Assembly (NCBI RefSeq): GCF_014191725.1
Contig: NZ_JACHWZ010000003.1
Coordinates: 124,001-188,000 of the forward strand
Reading direction: 5' to 3'
Length of the DNA: 64,000 bases
Source: Microbulbifer rhizosphaerae
GTDB lineage: Bacteria > Pseudomonadota > Gammaproteobacteria > Pseudomonadales > Cellvibrionaceae
The notes beneath the pieces were generated by a model. The model was not told the origin of the DNA. It worked only from the letters and a program-made list of their open reading frames with translations, and ran no database searches. Positions 54,514 to 62,467 of the stretch are shown here, in pieces (position 1 is the stretch's first letter; every line of letters begins with the position of its first letter). A program made the translations under genes and the position numbers.

Positions 54514-55466
54514 CTTACATACTTTACCAAGTCTGGGGTTATAGCTGCCGCCTCCAAGCTTTTGACAATTGCAGCCTCAATATAAGAATGGTCATTTGAA
54601 TTTTTGCACCTGGGCAAATAGTCCATCAATAGAACATTGGTTGATCTAATAAATTGATTCATTCTCCACGACTTATGTTGCAACGGAATCTTGTATCCTT
54701 CGCAGTAGTGCTGCCAGTATGGTTTAGCTAAATCTATAAGTCTCCACCCCTGATCATATAGGTGAGGGCAGAATGCTTGCGTGGCGGAAATATTGTTTTC
54801 AATATCTACTATATATTGGTCAAATTCTTTTAGGCATAACTTTAGTTCCTGTGAATTTCTAATGCCGTATTGATGGTGTGTGTGAGTAAAGAATCGCTCC
54901 ATAATATAACTATTTTCCTTTTCATGTAGTTTTTTCACAAGGGGTGAGAAGGTGTCTTCATTGGCAACAAAAAATATAACGCAGTTTGCCTTTACCTCCT
55001 CTAGGGTATTATAGATTTCTGCGAAGACGGTTAGTTGATCTATAGTTAAGTATTGCGTCTCATCTATAATTAAAATCACCTTTTTTGTATCATTTGATTC
55101 TGCTGCTTCAGCTAATTTGGTGCAAATCATTTCTGATAGTTCTTCGGAGGTGTCACGCAGTTTAACCTTGTAGCCCAGAGCCTTTGCCGTCTTGCTGTAG
55201 ACTTCTCGAATCGTTTTTTTGTCTCGTTTTCCATATGAAATTCTAAAAATTGGAATTCTCTGTCCGGTTCGAGATAAAATGTGATCTGACAAGGCACGGA
55301 TCGCGAATGACTTGCCACAGCGAGCTTCTCCAACGATTACTCCGCCGGTCATTCCACACCAGGTCCATTGGGTGATACACTGGTGTAGGTCCCTGAGCAT
55401 CGGCGTGGAGATATAGAAACTGCTGGCATTCGCCAGCACCGATGAGTAGTCAATTGATTCGCTCAT
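54510..55466 (-). CDS. tniB: TniB/TnsC-like AAA+ ATPase
   Basis: 318 residues. Walker A GEARCGKS is at 46-53, Walker B VILIIDETQYL at 130-140 (Asp135, Glu136), and a sensor 1-like VIFFVANEDTFSPLV follows. Such ATPases form filaments on target DNA and recruit the transposase. Overlaps of four bases at both ends show tight coupling with tniA and tniQ. Base composition is AT-rich (about 35%), shifting sharply at the junction with tniA, although the reading frames remain coupled. Confidence 0.85.
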   Translation of the reverse strand: MSESIDYSSVLANASSFYISTPMLRDLHQCITQWTWCGMTGGVIVGEARCGKSFAIRALSDHILSRTGQRIPIFRISYGKRDKKTIREVYSKTAKALGYKVKLRDTSEELSEMICTKLAEAAESNDTKKVILIIDETQYLTIDQLTVFAEIYNTLEEVKANCVIFFVANEDTFSPLVKKLHEKENSYIMERFFTHTHHQYGIRNSQELKLCLKEFDQYIVDIENNISATQAFCPHLYDQGWRLIDLAKPYWQHYCEGYKIPLQHKSWRMNQFIRSTNVLLMDYLPRCKNSNDHSYIEAAIVKSLEAAAITPDLVKYVS

Positions 55467-57355
55467 TTTCTCTTCCTAACCATATCAGGGTTCCAGTCCG
55501 GAATTTCTTTCAGTGCCTTCTCAAGTTCAGTGTTCGATAATTCCTGGCGGGAGCGGTCTTCGGGTTGCGGCGCTGGGTCAGGCGGTGATATCGCTGCTGT
55601 AGCACCGAACTCACGGCCGACACGCAACATTTCCATCGCATCTTTCGGGTTATGCCGTCTATCCAATAGATAATCGAAGTATTTTCCCAACGGGTCTTGC
55701 CGCTCGATTGTCTCCTTACGAATCAGCTCGTTGATGTATTTTCGGGTGGTCAAGCTGTGTGGGAAACGCTGCCAGGTCTTCGGGGCTATGACTTCTCCTA
55801 GGTATTCTCCGTCCAGGGTTGTCACGCGAAGTACGCGTATATCGCGCCGGTCGAACTCTACATTGACCTCCCGGTTAATCAGATCTGCTCTATTAATCGC
55901 CTCACCCTGGTATTGGACCTTTTCGAAATTGATGTGCGGTGCGTGCGGATCATTTTTCACCTTTCGGATGATGACCCGGCGGGAACTCCAGTAAGGTCGC
56001 AAAGCGGTGTCTGGCAGAGTGGGCCGTAGTGGTAGCAGGTGATTGGCCATTTGATAGCGAGCCTGACCCAGTGGACTCTTCGCGCCCATATTCGCTAGTA
56101 CCCTCAAGTTGTTATTGACCAAAATTACGCTGATGACTTCTTCCAATGACTGCAGTGACAGAACTGGTGGCTTGCGACGGTTCTTGCGGTCCTCCCGTAT
56201 CGAATCCTGAACGTGACTACCCGTGGTGGAGGCAAAGCGATGTACTGGGTGATTCAACAGGTCGAACGCCTGTTCGATCACATTGCGTCCCTTCGGTTGT
56301 GCAGGTGGCCCATAATTCAGTGTTGCATGCAGACGGCGGCAGACGATATCGCGAACACTATGCGCCAGGTGTTCCAGGGCGTTGTCCATGCGCACAATAC
56401 CAAAGGCGGGACGTCGGAAGTCGGCATGCAGGGACGAAGGAAGACAGGCGCCGGGCTCATAGGCTAGGCCGGGCGTCTTTAACGTGGGGGGTTCCCAAGG
56501 CTGCGTCATCAGCTCGAACAGTGTGAGGATATCGTCGGCCCTCACTTTTTTCGTTAAGGCGATCGTGAAGGCTAATGTACAACCTGTTCCGGCGTCGCGC
56601 GCCTGTAGCAGGGTAATACGTGAGAGGCGCAGAGACTCGAGTTGCTCGTTGAGGATCAGTACGACTGAGCCATTACAGTCCACCGTCTGTTCATCGATTT
56701 GTATTTGGGAAAATATGCGATTCGAGGCGCGGCTCGTCAAGATCACCCGACTCGGTGACTTGGGTAAACTGATTTCCGTGCATTTCCGATTGAGATACTG
56801 GCGCAGGGACTCGTAGCCGCGTGAGGTTTCGGTAAAGGGATAGGTATCGCGCGGCCAACCCCGCTCTTCCAGATAGCGGATAAAGGCCGCGTGAAAGGGT
56901 GCGGGTTTTAGGTTTTGCCCGTAGGCCGCACGTTTCACCGACGCTCTGATCATTTTGTCCAGGTAATGTTGGAGCCCTGGGACTGTCTGTAGGAGATGGG
57001 TGAAGGAGCAGCGGCTACCTCTACACGCGGTGAGCCGGCTGAGCGGCGACTGGCGCTGACTTTTCTGCAGACGCTTGTGGGGAATCAGCGCGCGGCTGAG
57101 CTGAGGTGGTTCCTCGGCGGGGCCGGCGAGGCAGCGGGTCATCAGCTTGGTGACCAAGCTTGGGGAAACCCCGTTGGCGGCGGCGATTGCCGACAGGTTT
57201 ATGGTGCCGTCTAGTGCCTGGGCCACAATGGATAGATTGCGCTGATAAGCCTTCCGATGACAGGGTGCCAGTCTCTGAGTATCCACCAGTGGCCAGCGGC
57301 GGATATCGGCCAGTTCGGGCTCTTGAATCAGTCGCTCGCGCCAAGTGAGTGCCAT
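55463..57355 (-). CDS. tniA: TniA/TnsB-like DDE transposase
   Basis: 630 residues. An N-terminal helix-turn-helix region (about 30-80, NLSAIAAANGVSPSLVTKLM) and a DNA-binding middle precede an RNase H fold whose likely catalytic triad is Asp221 (QIQIDEQTVD), Asp324 (GIVRMDNALEHL) and Glu361 (KGRNVIEQAF), the last two 37 residues apart as in TnsB and Mu A. A beta-barrel region follows, then a Pro-rich C-terminal tail that may contact TniB. The sequence is distant from Tn7 TnsB and Tn5053 TniA. It is about 57% GC, close to the host, and overlaps the TnsA-like gene by 28 bases. Confidence 0.85.
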   Translation of the reverse strand: MALTWRERLIQEPELADIRRWPLVDTQRLAPCHRKAYQRNLSIVAQALDGTINLSAIAAANGVSPSLVTKLMTRCLAGPAEEPPQLSRALIPHKRLQKSQRQSPLSRLTACRGSRCSFTHLLQTVPGLQHYLDKMIRASVKRAAYGQNLKPAPFHAAFIRYLEERGWPRDTYPFTETSRGYESLRQYLNRKCTEISLPKSPSRVILTSRASNRIFSQIQIDEQTVDCNGSVVLILNEQLESLRLSRITLLQARDAGTGCTLAFTIALTKKVRADDILTLFELMTQPWEPPTLKTPGLAYEPGACLPSSLHADFRRPAFGIVRMDNALEHLAHSVRDIVCRRLHATLNYGPPAQPKGRNVIEQAFDLLNHPVHRFASTTGSHVQDSIREDRKNRRKPPVLSLQSLEEVISVILVNNNLRVLANMGAKSPLGQARYQMANHLLPLRPTLPDTALRPYWSSRRVIIRKVKNDPHAPHINFEKVQYQGEAINRADLINREVNVEFDRRDIRVLRVTTLDGEYLGEVIAPKTWQRFPHSLTTRKYINELIRKETIERQDPLGKYFDYLLDRRHNPKDAMEMLRVGREFGATAAISPPDPAPQPEDRSRQELSNTELEKALKEIPDWNPDMVRKRK

Positions 57356-58047
57356 GGTGTCACTACCGTGTCGAAGTCCAGTGGTGCGCGGCTGAGATCC
57401 ACCGCGACACGCCGTTGGTGGATCAGCCGATAAAGGGCGACTTCCTCGAGAAATTGTTCTTCGCGGCGGCCCGGCTGTAGTAGATCGCCCACCTCACTCG
57501 CCGATCCAGCCACAATCTCATGCAGTAGCCGGCATTCCAGTTCCGTGGTCTCTAGGCCGAGCTGCCTGGCTGCGACGAGAACCTGAATCAGCGGCAGCCA
57601 GTTGAGGGCCAAAGTCTCCTGTTCCAGAAGGCTTTCCTCGCTGACTACTGAGAAGGTCAGGTCGTGCCAGTCGAAGTAGGCTGCCAGTGGTCGTTGCAGC
57701 GCCTCCGCCATCTCGCCGTGCGGACTGATGTCGATCACGTCACGTCCACCGGTGCGAGCCACGTAGCAGGCGGGGACATAATCGCGACGCCCGACACGCA
57801 GTCGGTAGGGGCGGGGGACGAAGCTGATGACGTCTGGATCGCTCTCGAGCAGTAGGGTATGCAGATACATCGGATAGGAATGTAGCACTGCCACGTCATC
57901 GAATTTTAGGCAGTATTGCTGGTAGCAGTCGGCGCGTTTGAGTATGTCTACCTTCGTTGGCTGCTGATTGGGGATTAGACTAGTCCCCTTGACCTTGGTG
58001 ACGTCGGCTAGGATTTCCGGTGTGCCTTGTAGGCCATTCGGTACCAT
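57328..58047 (-). CDS. TnsA-like protein with apparently degenerate nuclease site
   Basis: 239 residues. The segment YLHTLLLESDPDVISFVPRP followed by a strand, DYVPACYVA and RDVIDISPHGE aligns by eye with the TnsA N-terminal endonuclease domain, where the pattern is LE...DP.V..F..QP, YTPDF and VEVK. Glu68 is kept, but the Asp of YTPDF is Ala93 and the Lys of VEVK is Ser108. If the alignment is right it cannot cut the 5' strand as TnsA does. A helical C-terminal region (about 130-239) would be the TnsC-contact part. It starts the operon. The family call rests on this pattern and on position beside a TnsB-like transposase. Confidence 0.6.
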   Translation of the reverse strand: MVPNGLQGTPEILADVTKVKGTSLIPNQQPTKVDILKRADCYQQYCLKFDDVAVLHSYPMYLHTLLLESDPDVISFVPRPYRLRVGRRDYVPACYVARTGGRDVIDISPHGEMAEALQRPLAAYFDWHDLTFSVVSEESLLEQETLALNWLPLIQVLVAARQLGLETTELECRLLHEIVAGSASEVGDLLQPGRREEQFLEEVALYRLIHQRRVAVDLSRAPLDFDTVVTPWHSLGASD

Positions 58048-58750
58048 GTTGACTGCCTATTGATCGTACAACTCTGAATATCATAGTACATTCACATAGA
58101 CTCACTTATCGACACGGCGATATACCGTTTCCCGGTGTTTTGGCGCATAGTCCGAGTAGGGAGATACTCTAACGCAACCGTATTTTTCACCGCCGAACCG
58201 ACTAAATCGACTGAGTATTTTGCTGCCATTGCGATCCCAGTCTAGGAGGCAAATGGCGCAATACTCTGAATCTCAAAGCGGAATTTCCATTCCACCAAGT
58301 CTGACCTGTCAACCTCCCATGCGAGGCGGCGGCATCTCCGATCGCTCCGGTGTTGGATCGAGTTCATCATCAGAGGAGCAGGGGAGGGATTGGTCAATAC
58401 CAACCCAGCGATCAATATCAGTACCGATTCTAGTGGAGAAAGCGTCTCCGGAGAGCTGGTCGATACGCAATCGGCGCTAGCGCAATCCTATGAAGCCTGT
58501 ATCAATATTTCAGGATACTTCGTACAGAAACTGCTGGAGATAAGTGGAACCGATCTAGCTGGTCGCGGCACTGCATCTGGTAGATTACAGGCTCCCCTTT
58601 AAATTTGCGATCGCAAGATTTCAGGTTGAGAGCAGGGGAGTTAGGTGCATTTGAGCCGAAAGGCGTTGATGCCCCCTTTGTCCTGGGAGATTGTGACCAC
58701 CGCATTATCAGAGGTAATATAGTGCCCAAACGACACTATGTGAGCTCTGG
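58048..58750. other. 703-base region without a supported gene, containing the likely transposon left end
   Basis: The first 70 bases before the TnsA-like start are AT-rich and contain TGTAC repeats on the minus strand. A candidate element end, CGACA, is at 58109-58113. Two forward frames (58220-58480 and 58390-58602) lack recognisable features or ribosome sites. The last 40 bases hold the NrtR operator and nrtR promoter. Confidence 0.5.
58719..58739. promoter_or_regulatory. NrtR operator in front of nrtR
   Basis: ATAGTG-cccaaacga-CACTAT, with the same six-base arms and nine-base spacing as the site upstream of nadV. It ends 11 bases before the nrtR ATG, so binding would block its transcription or translation start region. 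Confidence 0.75.
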
Positions 58751-59464
58751 ATGAACGAGGAAGCGTACCTGCAAGATTATGACAAGGGGGCGTTCGAGGC
58801 CCCTTTGCTCACGGTAGACGCCGTGCTGTTCACCTACCATCTGGACGAGTTGAAGGTGCTCCTGGTGGAGCGCTCCAACCACCCCGAGAAGGGGAAGTGG
58901 GCCCTGCCGGGCGGTTTCGTTGCGGAGGACACCGATAAGACGCTGGAAGACACCGTCGTTCGCAAGCTCAAGGAAAAGACCGGCGTAGCCCCTCCCTATA
59001 TCGAGCAGCTGTACACCTTCGGCGGCGCTGGCAGGGATAAGCGCGGCTGGTCGGTTACCGTCTGCTATACCGCCCTGATCGCCCATCAGGCCTGCCAGAG
59101 CCATATCGATACAGTCTCCGACGTAGCCTGGGTGAATGTCGCCCGCGCGGAGAAGATGGATCTGGCGTTCGACCACGAAAAGATCCTCCGCTACGCCCGC
59201 GAGCGCCTACGCCAGAAAGCCCTGTACAGCATCGTGCCCGCCTATGCGCTGCCCAAGAAATTCACCCTGCCGGAGCTGCAGCGAGTACACGAGGCGATCA
59301 TCGGCAAGCCGCTGCAAAAGAAGTCCTTCCGACGCCGGATCGAGCAGGCCGACCTGCTAATCGACACCGGGGAGAAGCGCTCGGAGGGCGGACGGCCGGC
59401 AACGCTCTACCGGATGCGGGCGAAGTCTGGGGACTACACCTTCGTGCGCAATCTTGAACAGTAA
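58751..59464 (+). CDS. nrtR: NrtR-type NUDIX transcriptional regulator of NAD metabolism
   Basis: 237 residues. An N-terminal NUDIX domain (about 20-160) with a degenerate NUDIX box (LEDTVVRKLKEKTGV, where REUxEE has become RKLKEK) is joined to a C-terminal winged helix (about 165-230, KKFTLPELQRVHEAI, KRSEGGRPATLYRM). NrtR proteins sense ADP-ribose or related nucleotides and repress NAD genes. It is 650 bases from the convergent nadV, and both genes carry the same palindrome at their starts. Loss of the catalytic glutamates fits a regulator rather than a hydrolase. Confidence 0.92.
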   Translation: MNEEAYLQDYDKGAFEAPLLTVDAVLFTYHLDELKVLLVERSNHPEKGKWALPGGFVAEDTDKTLEDTVVRKLKEKTGVAPPYIEQLYTFGGAGRDKRGWSVTVCYTALIAHQACQSHIDTVSDVAWVNVARAEKMDLAFDHEKILRYARERLRQKALYSIVPAYALPKKFTLPELQRVHEAIIGKPLQKKSFRRRIEQADLLIDTGEKRSEGGRPATLYRMRAKSGDYTFVRNLEQ

Positions 59465-59499
59465 TCGCAGCCAATCGGTGGTCCGGCGGTAAGAGGTAC

Positions 59500-59988
59500 A
59501 TGATGTCCTGGAAGAACAAGACCGTTATCTACGTGGATATGGATCGCACCCTGTGCGATTTCGATGGTGCCTACCGGCATTACCAGCGCGAGCGGCCGGA
59601 CGTCGCCTTCCCGCAGAGCATCCCCGGCTTCTACGCCGGGCTGCAGCCGCTGCCCCACGCGGTGGAGACCTATCGCTGGCTCCACGAACAGGAAAGGTTC
59701 GTAGTGTTCATTCTGACCGCGCCCTCCATCATGAATCCTCACTGCTACACCGAGAAACGGCTTTGGGTGGAGGAACACCTGGGTTTCGATGTAGTCGACC
59801 GCCTGATCATTAGTGCGCACAAGGGCCTCAGCCGGGGCCACTACCTGATTGACGACAATGCCGAAGGGCGAGGGCAGGAGTATTTCGAGGGGGAGCTGAT
59901 CCACTTTGGGCAGCCTTCTTTCCCGGGTTGGCCGGAGGTGAGGCGCTTTTTTGAACTCCTGTCGGCCGGTGCCGAGATGGGGGCTTAG
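59500..59988 (+). CDS. HAD-family 5'-nucleotidase (NT5C-like)
   Basis: 162 residues. The nucleophile motif VDMDRTLCD (Asp13, Asp15) and the C-terminal YLIDDNAEG acidic motif belong to the 5'(3')-deoxyribonucleotidase group of HAD phosphatases; the length fits. It follows nrtR by 35 bases and is probably in its operon. A role in dephosphorylating NMN or another nucleotide of the pyridine cycle is suggested by context only. Confidence 0.85.
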   Translation: MMSWKNKTVIYVDMDRTLCDFDGAYRHYQRERPDVAFPQSIPGFYAGLQPLPHAVETYRWLHEQERFVVFILTAPSIMNPHCYTEKRLWVEEHLGFDVVDRLIISAHKGLSRGHYLIDDNAEGRGQEYFEGELIHFGQPSFPGWPEVRRFFELLSAGAEMGA

Positions 59989-59997
59989 ATCGCGAGT

Positions 59998-60053
59998 GAG
60001 TCATAGAAAGGGCTTCTATGACTCATCCTACAGGCAGATTGTGAGTCATAGAA
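59998..60053. repeat. hairpin and third copy of GAGTCATAGAA
   Basis: GAGTCATAGAA-agggc-TTCTATGACTC is followed by CATCCTACAG and another GAGTCATAGAA. The CCTACAG ending is shared with the REP families. Confidence 0.6.
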
Positions 60054-60081
60054 ATTGCTCGGTGGACCTCGAACAACGTTT

Positions 60082-60120
60082 GCGCCGTGAAAAACCGTAC
60101 TGCCTTGGTTTTCACGGCGC
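60082..60120. terminator. stem-loop between the convergent HAD and nadV genes
   Basis: GCGCCGTGAAAAACC and GGTTTTCACGGCGC pair around a ten-base loop. No long T run follows on either strand, so its strength as a terminator is uncertain. Confidence 0.45.
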
Positions 60121-60132
60121 CGCGAGACGTAA

Positions 60133-61548
60133 TCAAGAGGCAGCGGCCATTGTCATCTCTCCGTGAAGGATGGCCGCGCGCTCGCGGATTTCTTCCAGGA
60201 CCTGCTCAACCAGCAACTCCCCGTTGCGGAATACCGGCCGCAGCAGGTTAGAGCGATCCCCCAGGTCCTGTTCGCGAATAGTCCCCAGCGCGCCGTCGCC
60301 GCGGCGGACCAGCGCCAAGCGGCCTTTCTTTGAGCGTTTGCCGATATCGGTCACCGGGTCCTTGTAGACGTCCCGCCACAGGCCGTTCACCCTGACCGCG
60401 CTGGCTTTCATGGCGAACTTCATGGTATCCCGGTTCACCTTCTGCAGCAGCTCGGCGCCCATGCCGAAGGCGATGTTGTCGGCGCTCTGTTTGCGGGCCT
60501 TCATCGCCGCCAGGATGCCCTCGATGGTATGCAGGGAGATGCCGTCCCCCTGGATCACCCGGATATAGTCCGGCAGCACCCGGTAGCCCTTATCGTTGAT
60601 CCGGGCCCCAAAGATGCGCATCAGGCGCTCGATGGTTTGGGTGACCACGTCCACCGGGTCGCCGCTGTCAGGGCGGATCACCAGGGTGCCACCGTTGTTC
60701 TCCACCCGCTCCTTTAGCTCGCCGCCCCAGATGTTGTCGATGGCATTCCACAGGTCGTAGCTGTCGCTGACCACCGCCACCAGGCGCCCGCTGCCAGCGA
60801 ACTGGGTCAGCATGTTGGCGTAGGCCTCGGTCTCCTGTTCCCGGCCCCAACTGGTCATGGTGCTGTGCTCCGCAGCCGGAATAGAGAAGCCGGCCATGGG
60901 TGCGTTGTAGAAACGACGGCCGGCGACCAGGGCCGCGATGGTGTCGGTGCCCTGGAAGTTCACCAGGTGGGCCAGGCCGCCCAGCGCCGCGGTTTCCTGG
61001 CTGCTGGTGCCACGGGCGCCGAAGTCGTGCAGCTTGAAGGGTAGTCCATCCAGGTTGTCCGCGGTTTCCTCCAGGTAGCGCTGGATAATCTGTTTTGCCT
61101 CTCGGCTCTGGGTGGCCACGGTGGTGGGGTACCAGACCGCCCGTAACAAGGCAGTCTCCACGTAGCTCGTGAGCCAGAAGCATTTGGGGTCGGTATTGAT
61201 CACCTGGGCCAGTACGTTCCGTACCGGTACCACCATACCTTCCGACACCGCCTGGATTTCGATAGGCAGATAGCCCCGGTGTTCTTCAAGAATGTACTCC
61301 CAACCCTCGCGGTTGAAGGGCACACCGTGGGCCAGGCAGAGTTCCTCGGCCTCGTCGACGTCGGCTCGGGTGATCGGCCGTGTCAGGTACTGCTTGATAA
61401 AGGCCTGCAGGCCGAAGAAGACCGCCTCCTTGAACTGCCCGCCGCGGCTCTCGATATAGCTGCTGACGTACTGGGTTCCCTCCGGGTATTGGAGGTAGTG
61501 GCTGGTCTTGTAGCTGTCTACGTTCAGGATCGGGTTGTAGTCTTGCAT
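60133..61548 (-). CDS. nadV: nicotinamide phosphoribosyltransferase
   Basis: 471 residues from the ATG at 61548, with AGGA eight bases upstream; the frame extends to 61665 across the leader and ends in the operator. NadV makes NMN from nicotinamide and PRPP. The N-terminus NPILNVDSYKTSHYLQYPEGT, the GARGTSSQETAALGG block, the AEHSTMTSWG loop and RPDSGDPVDV are those of the NAMPT/NadV family. It gives a two-step route from nicotinamide to NAD; the partner NMN adenylyltransferase is not visible here. It is divergent from the toxin-immunity block and very likely repressed by NrtR. Confidence 0.95.
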   Translation of the reverse strand: MQDYNPILNVDSYKTSHYLQYPEGTQYVSSYIESRGGQFKEAVFFGLQAFIKQYLTRPITRADVDEAEELCLAHGVPFNREGWEYILEEHRGYLPIEIQAVSEGMVVPVRNVLAQVINTDPKCFWLTSYVETALLRAVWYPTTVATQSREAKQIIQRYLEETADNLDGLPFKLHDFGARGTSSQETAALGGLAHLVNFQGTDTIAALVAGRRFYNAPMAGFSIPAAEHSTMTSWGREQETEAYANMLTQFAGSGRLVAVVSDSYDLWNAIDNIWGGELKERVENNGGTLVIRPDSGDPVDVVTQTIERLMRIFGARINDKGYRVLPDYIRVIQGDGISLHTIEGILAAMKARKQSADNIAFGMGAELLQKVNRDTMKFAMKASAVRVNGLWRDVYKDPVTDIGKRSKKGRLALVRRGDGALGTIREQDLGDRSNLLRPVFRNGELLVEQVLEEIRERAAILHGEMTMAAAS

Positions 61549-61640
61549 CGCGGAAATCCTCCGTCGAAGTGATATTGGTGCCGGTCTATCCGGCACGTTG
61601 GGCAGTGGCTGCCAGATCATTAGTGACGTTTCGTCTCTAA

Positions 61641-61675
61641 TGACACAATAGTGTCTAATAGGCACTATTGTGTCA
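61641..61675. promoter_or_regulatory. NrtR operator upstream of nadV
   Basis: A perfect palindrome with 13-base arms, TGACACAATAGTG and CACTATTGTGTCA, around nine bases. Its core ATAGTG-N9-CACTAT equals the site before nrtR. It lies about 93 bases upstream of the nadV ATG. Confidence 0.8.
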
Positions 61676-61846
61676 AGACCCTATCGAAATTTATTCAGCC
61701 GGCATCGGGGTGAAAGAATGGGATGGAATCTGGGGGTTAAGGGTGCCGGCAAGCAGAAGGGGATGATGAGGGGGCTGCTGGCCTGGGAAGACAACAGAGT
61801 CGCGATTTGAGTCTGGCTTTGATCGGCCCTCGAAGTTGTGTTTCCC

Positions 61847-61880
61847 AGTGCCAATAACCCGTGCACGGGTTATTGGCACT
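61847..61880. repeat. perfect 34-bp palindrome at the end of the Imm11 gene
   Basis: AGTGCCAATAACCCGTG is followed directly by its exact reverse complement, with no spacer. The last base is shared with the stop codon of the immunity gene. There is no adjacent T run. Confidence 0.9.
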
Positions 61881-62467
61881 CAGTGAGAGGTGTCCGACGA
61901 CTCGCCGCTGAAATTGGCAAGGTCGGGCTGAAAATAGACACCGGTCAGTCCTGTCTCTTCGATGGTATTTTTGAGCGTATCCCTGCAAAACACACCATTG
62001 AAATGGTCGATCTTCGCTTTGAACGTAGCGACACTTTCCAGTTTGTTCTCGATAAAATCGAAGTGTTCCAGGTTCCCATGCTCGTCATAGCCGGTGCGCG
62101 CCTCATCAAGTGCATCCATGTCTTCCGCAATGACCAAGGGGTTGAAGAGATAGCCTTTTTCGGATTTGTGATACTCGACGGGCAAGAACTCTCCATCTGT
62201 TTCTAAAAGGCTTTTCAATGCGCCATAGGCTTTTTCGCTGAGGAACAGCTTACCACCCGACACACTGAGATCGGGGACAATATGCGCATCGCTATCGACC
62301 TCGGGGAGGAATTCGATTCGAAACCCTGCCGGCCAGACGGAGGCATATTGAATCGGTGAGTGGTCGATATGGATGGGGTAGGCGCGCCCGAGCTTCTCGA
62401 CCACTTCATCCGAGGGTATGTGGAAGATCAGGTATTCGTCATCCTGGTGGATGCGGTTGATACTCAT
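61880..62467 (-). CDS. Imm11-family immunity protein
   Basis: 195 residues. The central part, LFLSEKAYGALKSLLETDGEFLPVEY followed by GYLFNPLVIAEDMDALDE, is the pattern of the Imm11/DUF1629 immunity family, where a two-part alpha/beta protein neutralises nuclease toxins of polymorphic systems. The ATG overlaps the stop codon of the AHH nuclease gene by four bases, so the pair is translated together, toxin first. It ends at a perfect palindrome. The protein is acidic and cytosolic. Confidence 0.8.
   Translation of the reverse strand: MSINRIHQDDEYLIFHIPSDEVVEKLGRAYPIHIDHSPIQYASVWPAGFRIEFLPEVDSDAHIVPDLSVSGGKLFLSEKAYGALKSLLETDGEFLPVEYHKSEKGYLFNPLVIAEDMDALDEARTGYDEHGNLEHFDFIENKLESVATFKAKIDHFNGVFCRDTLKNTIEETGLTGVYFQPDLANFSGESSDTSH

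Larger units (their letters stand above)
51647..58113 (-). mobile_element. Tn7/Tn5053-like transposon, ends approximate
   Basis: The block contains, in transcription order, a TnsA-like gene, a DDE transposase, an AAA+ ATPase, a TniQ protein and a tyrosine recombinase, all on the minus strand. It separates the core gene maeA from the NrtR cluster. A possible left end is CGACA at 58109-58113, which read inward begins TGTCGATAAGTGAG, but I found no matching inverted end or target duplication, so both limits are guesses. No cargo genes are visible, which would make it a minimal element. Confidence 0.6.

Noticed and set aside
58390..58602. 70-codon frame before nrtR
   Set aside because: The composition looks protein-like, but the TTG start has no properly spaced ribosome site and I recognise no family.
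61641..61675. The nadV palindrome as a transcription terminator
   Set aside because: It is AT-rich, upstream of a start codon, and its core recurs before nrtR, which fits an operator.
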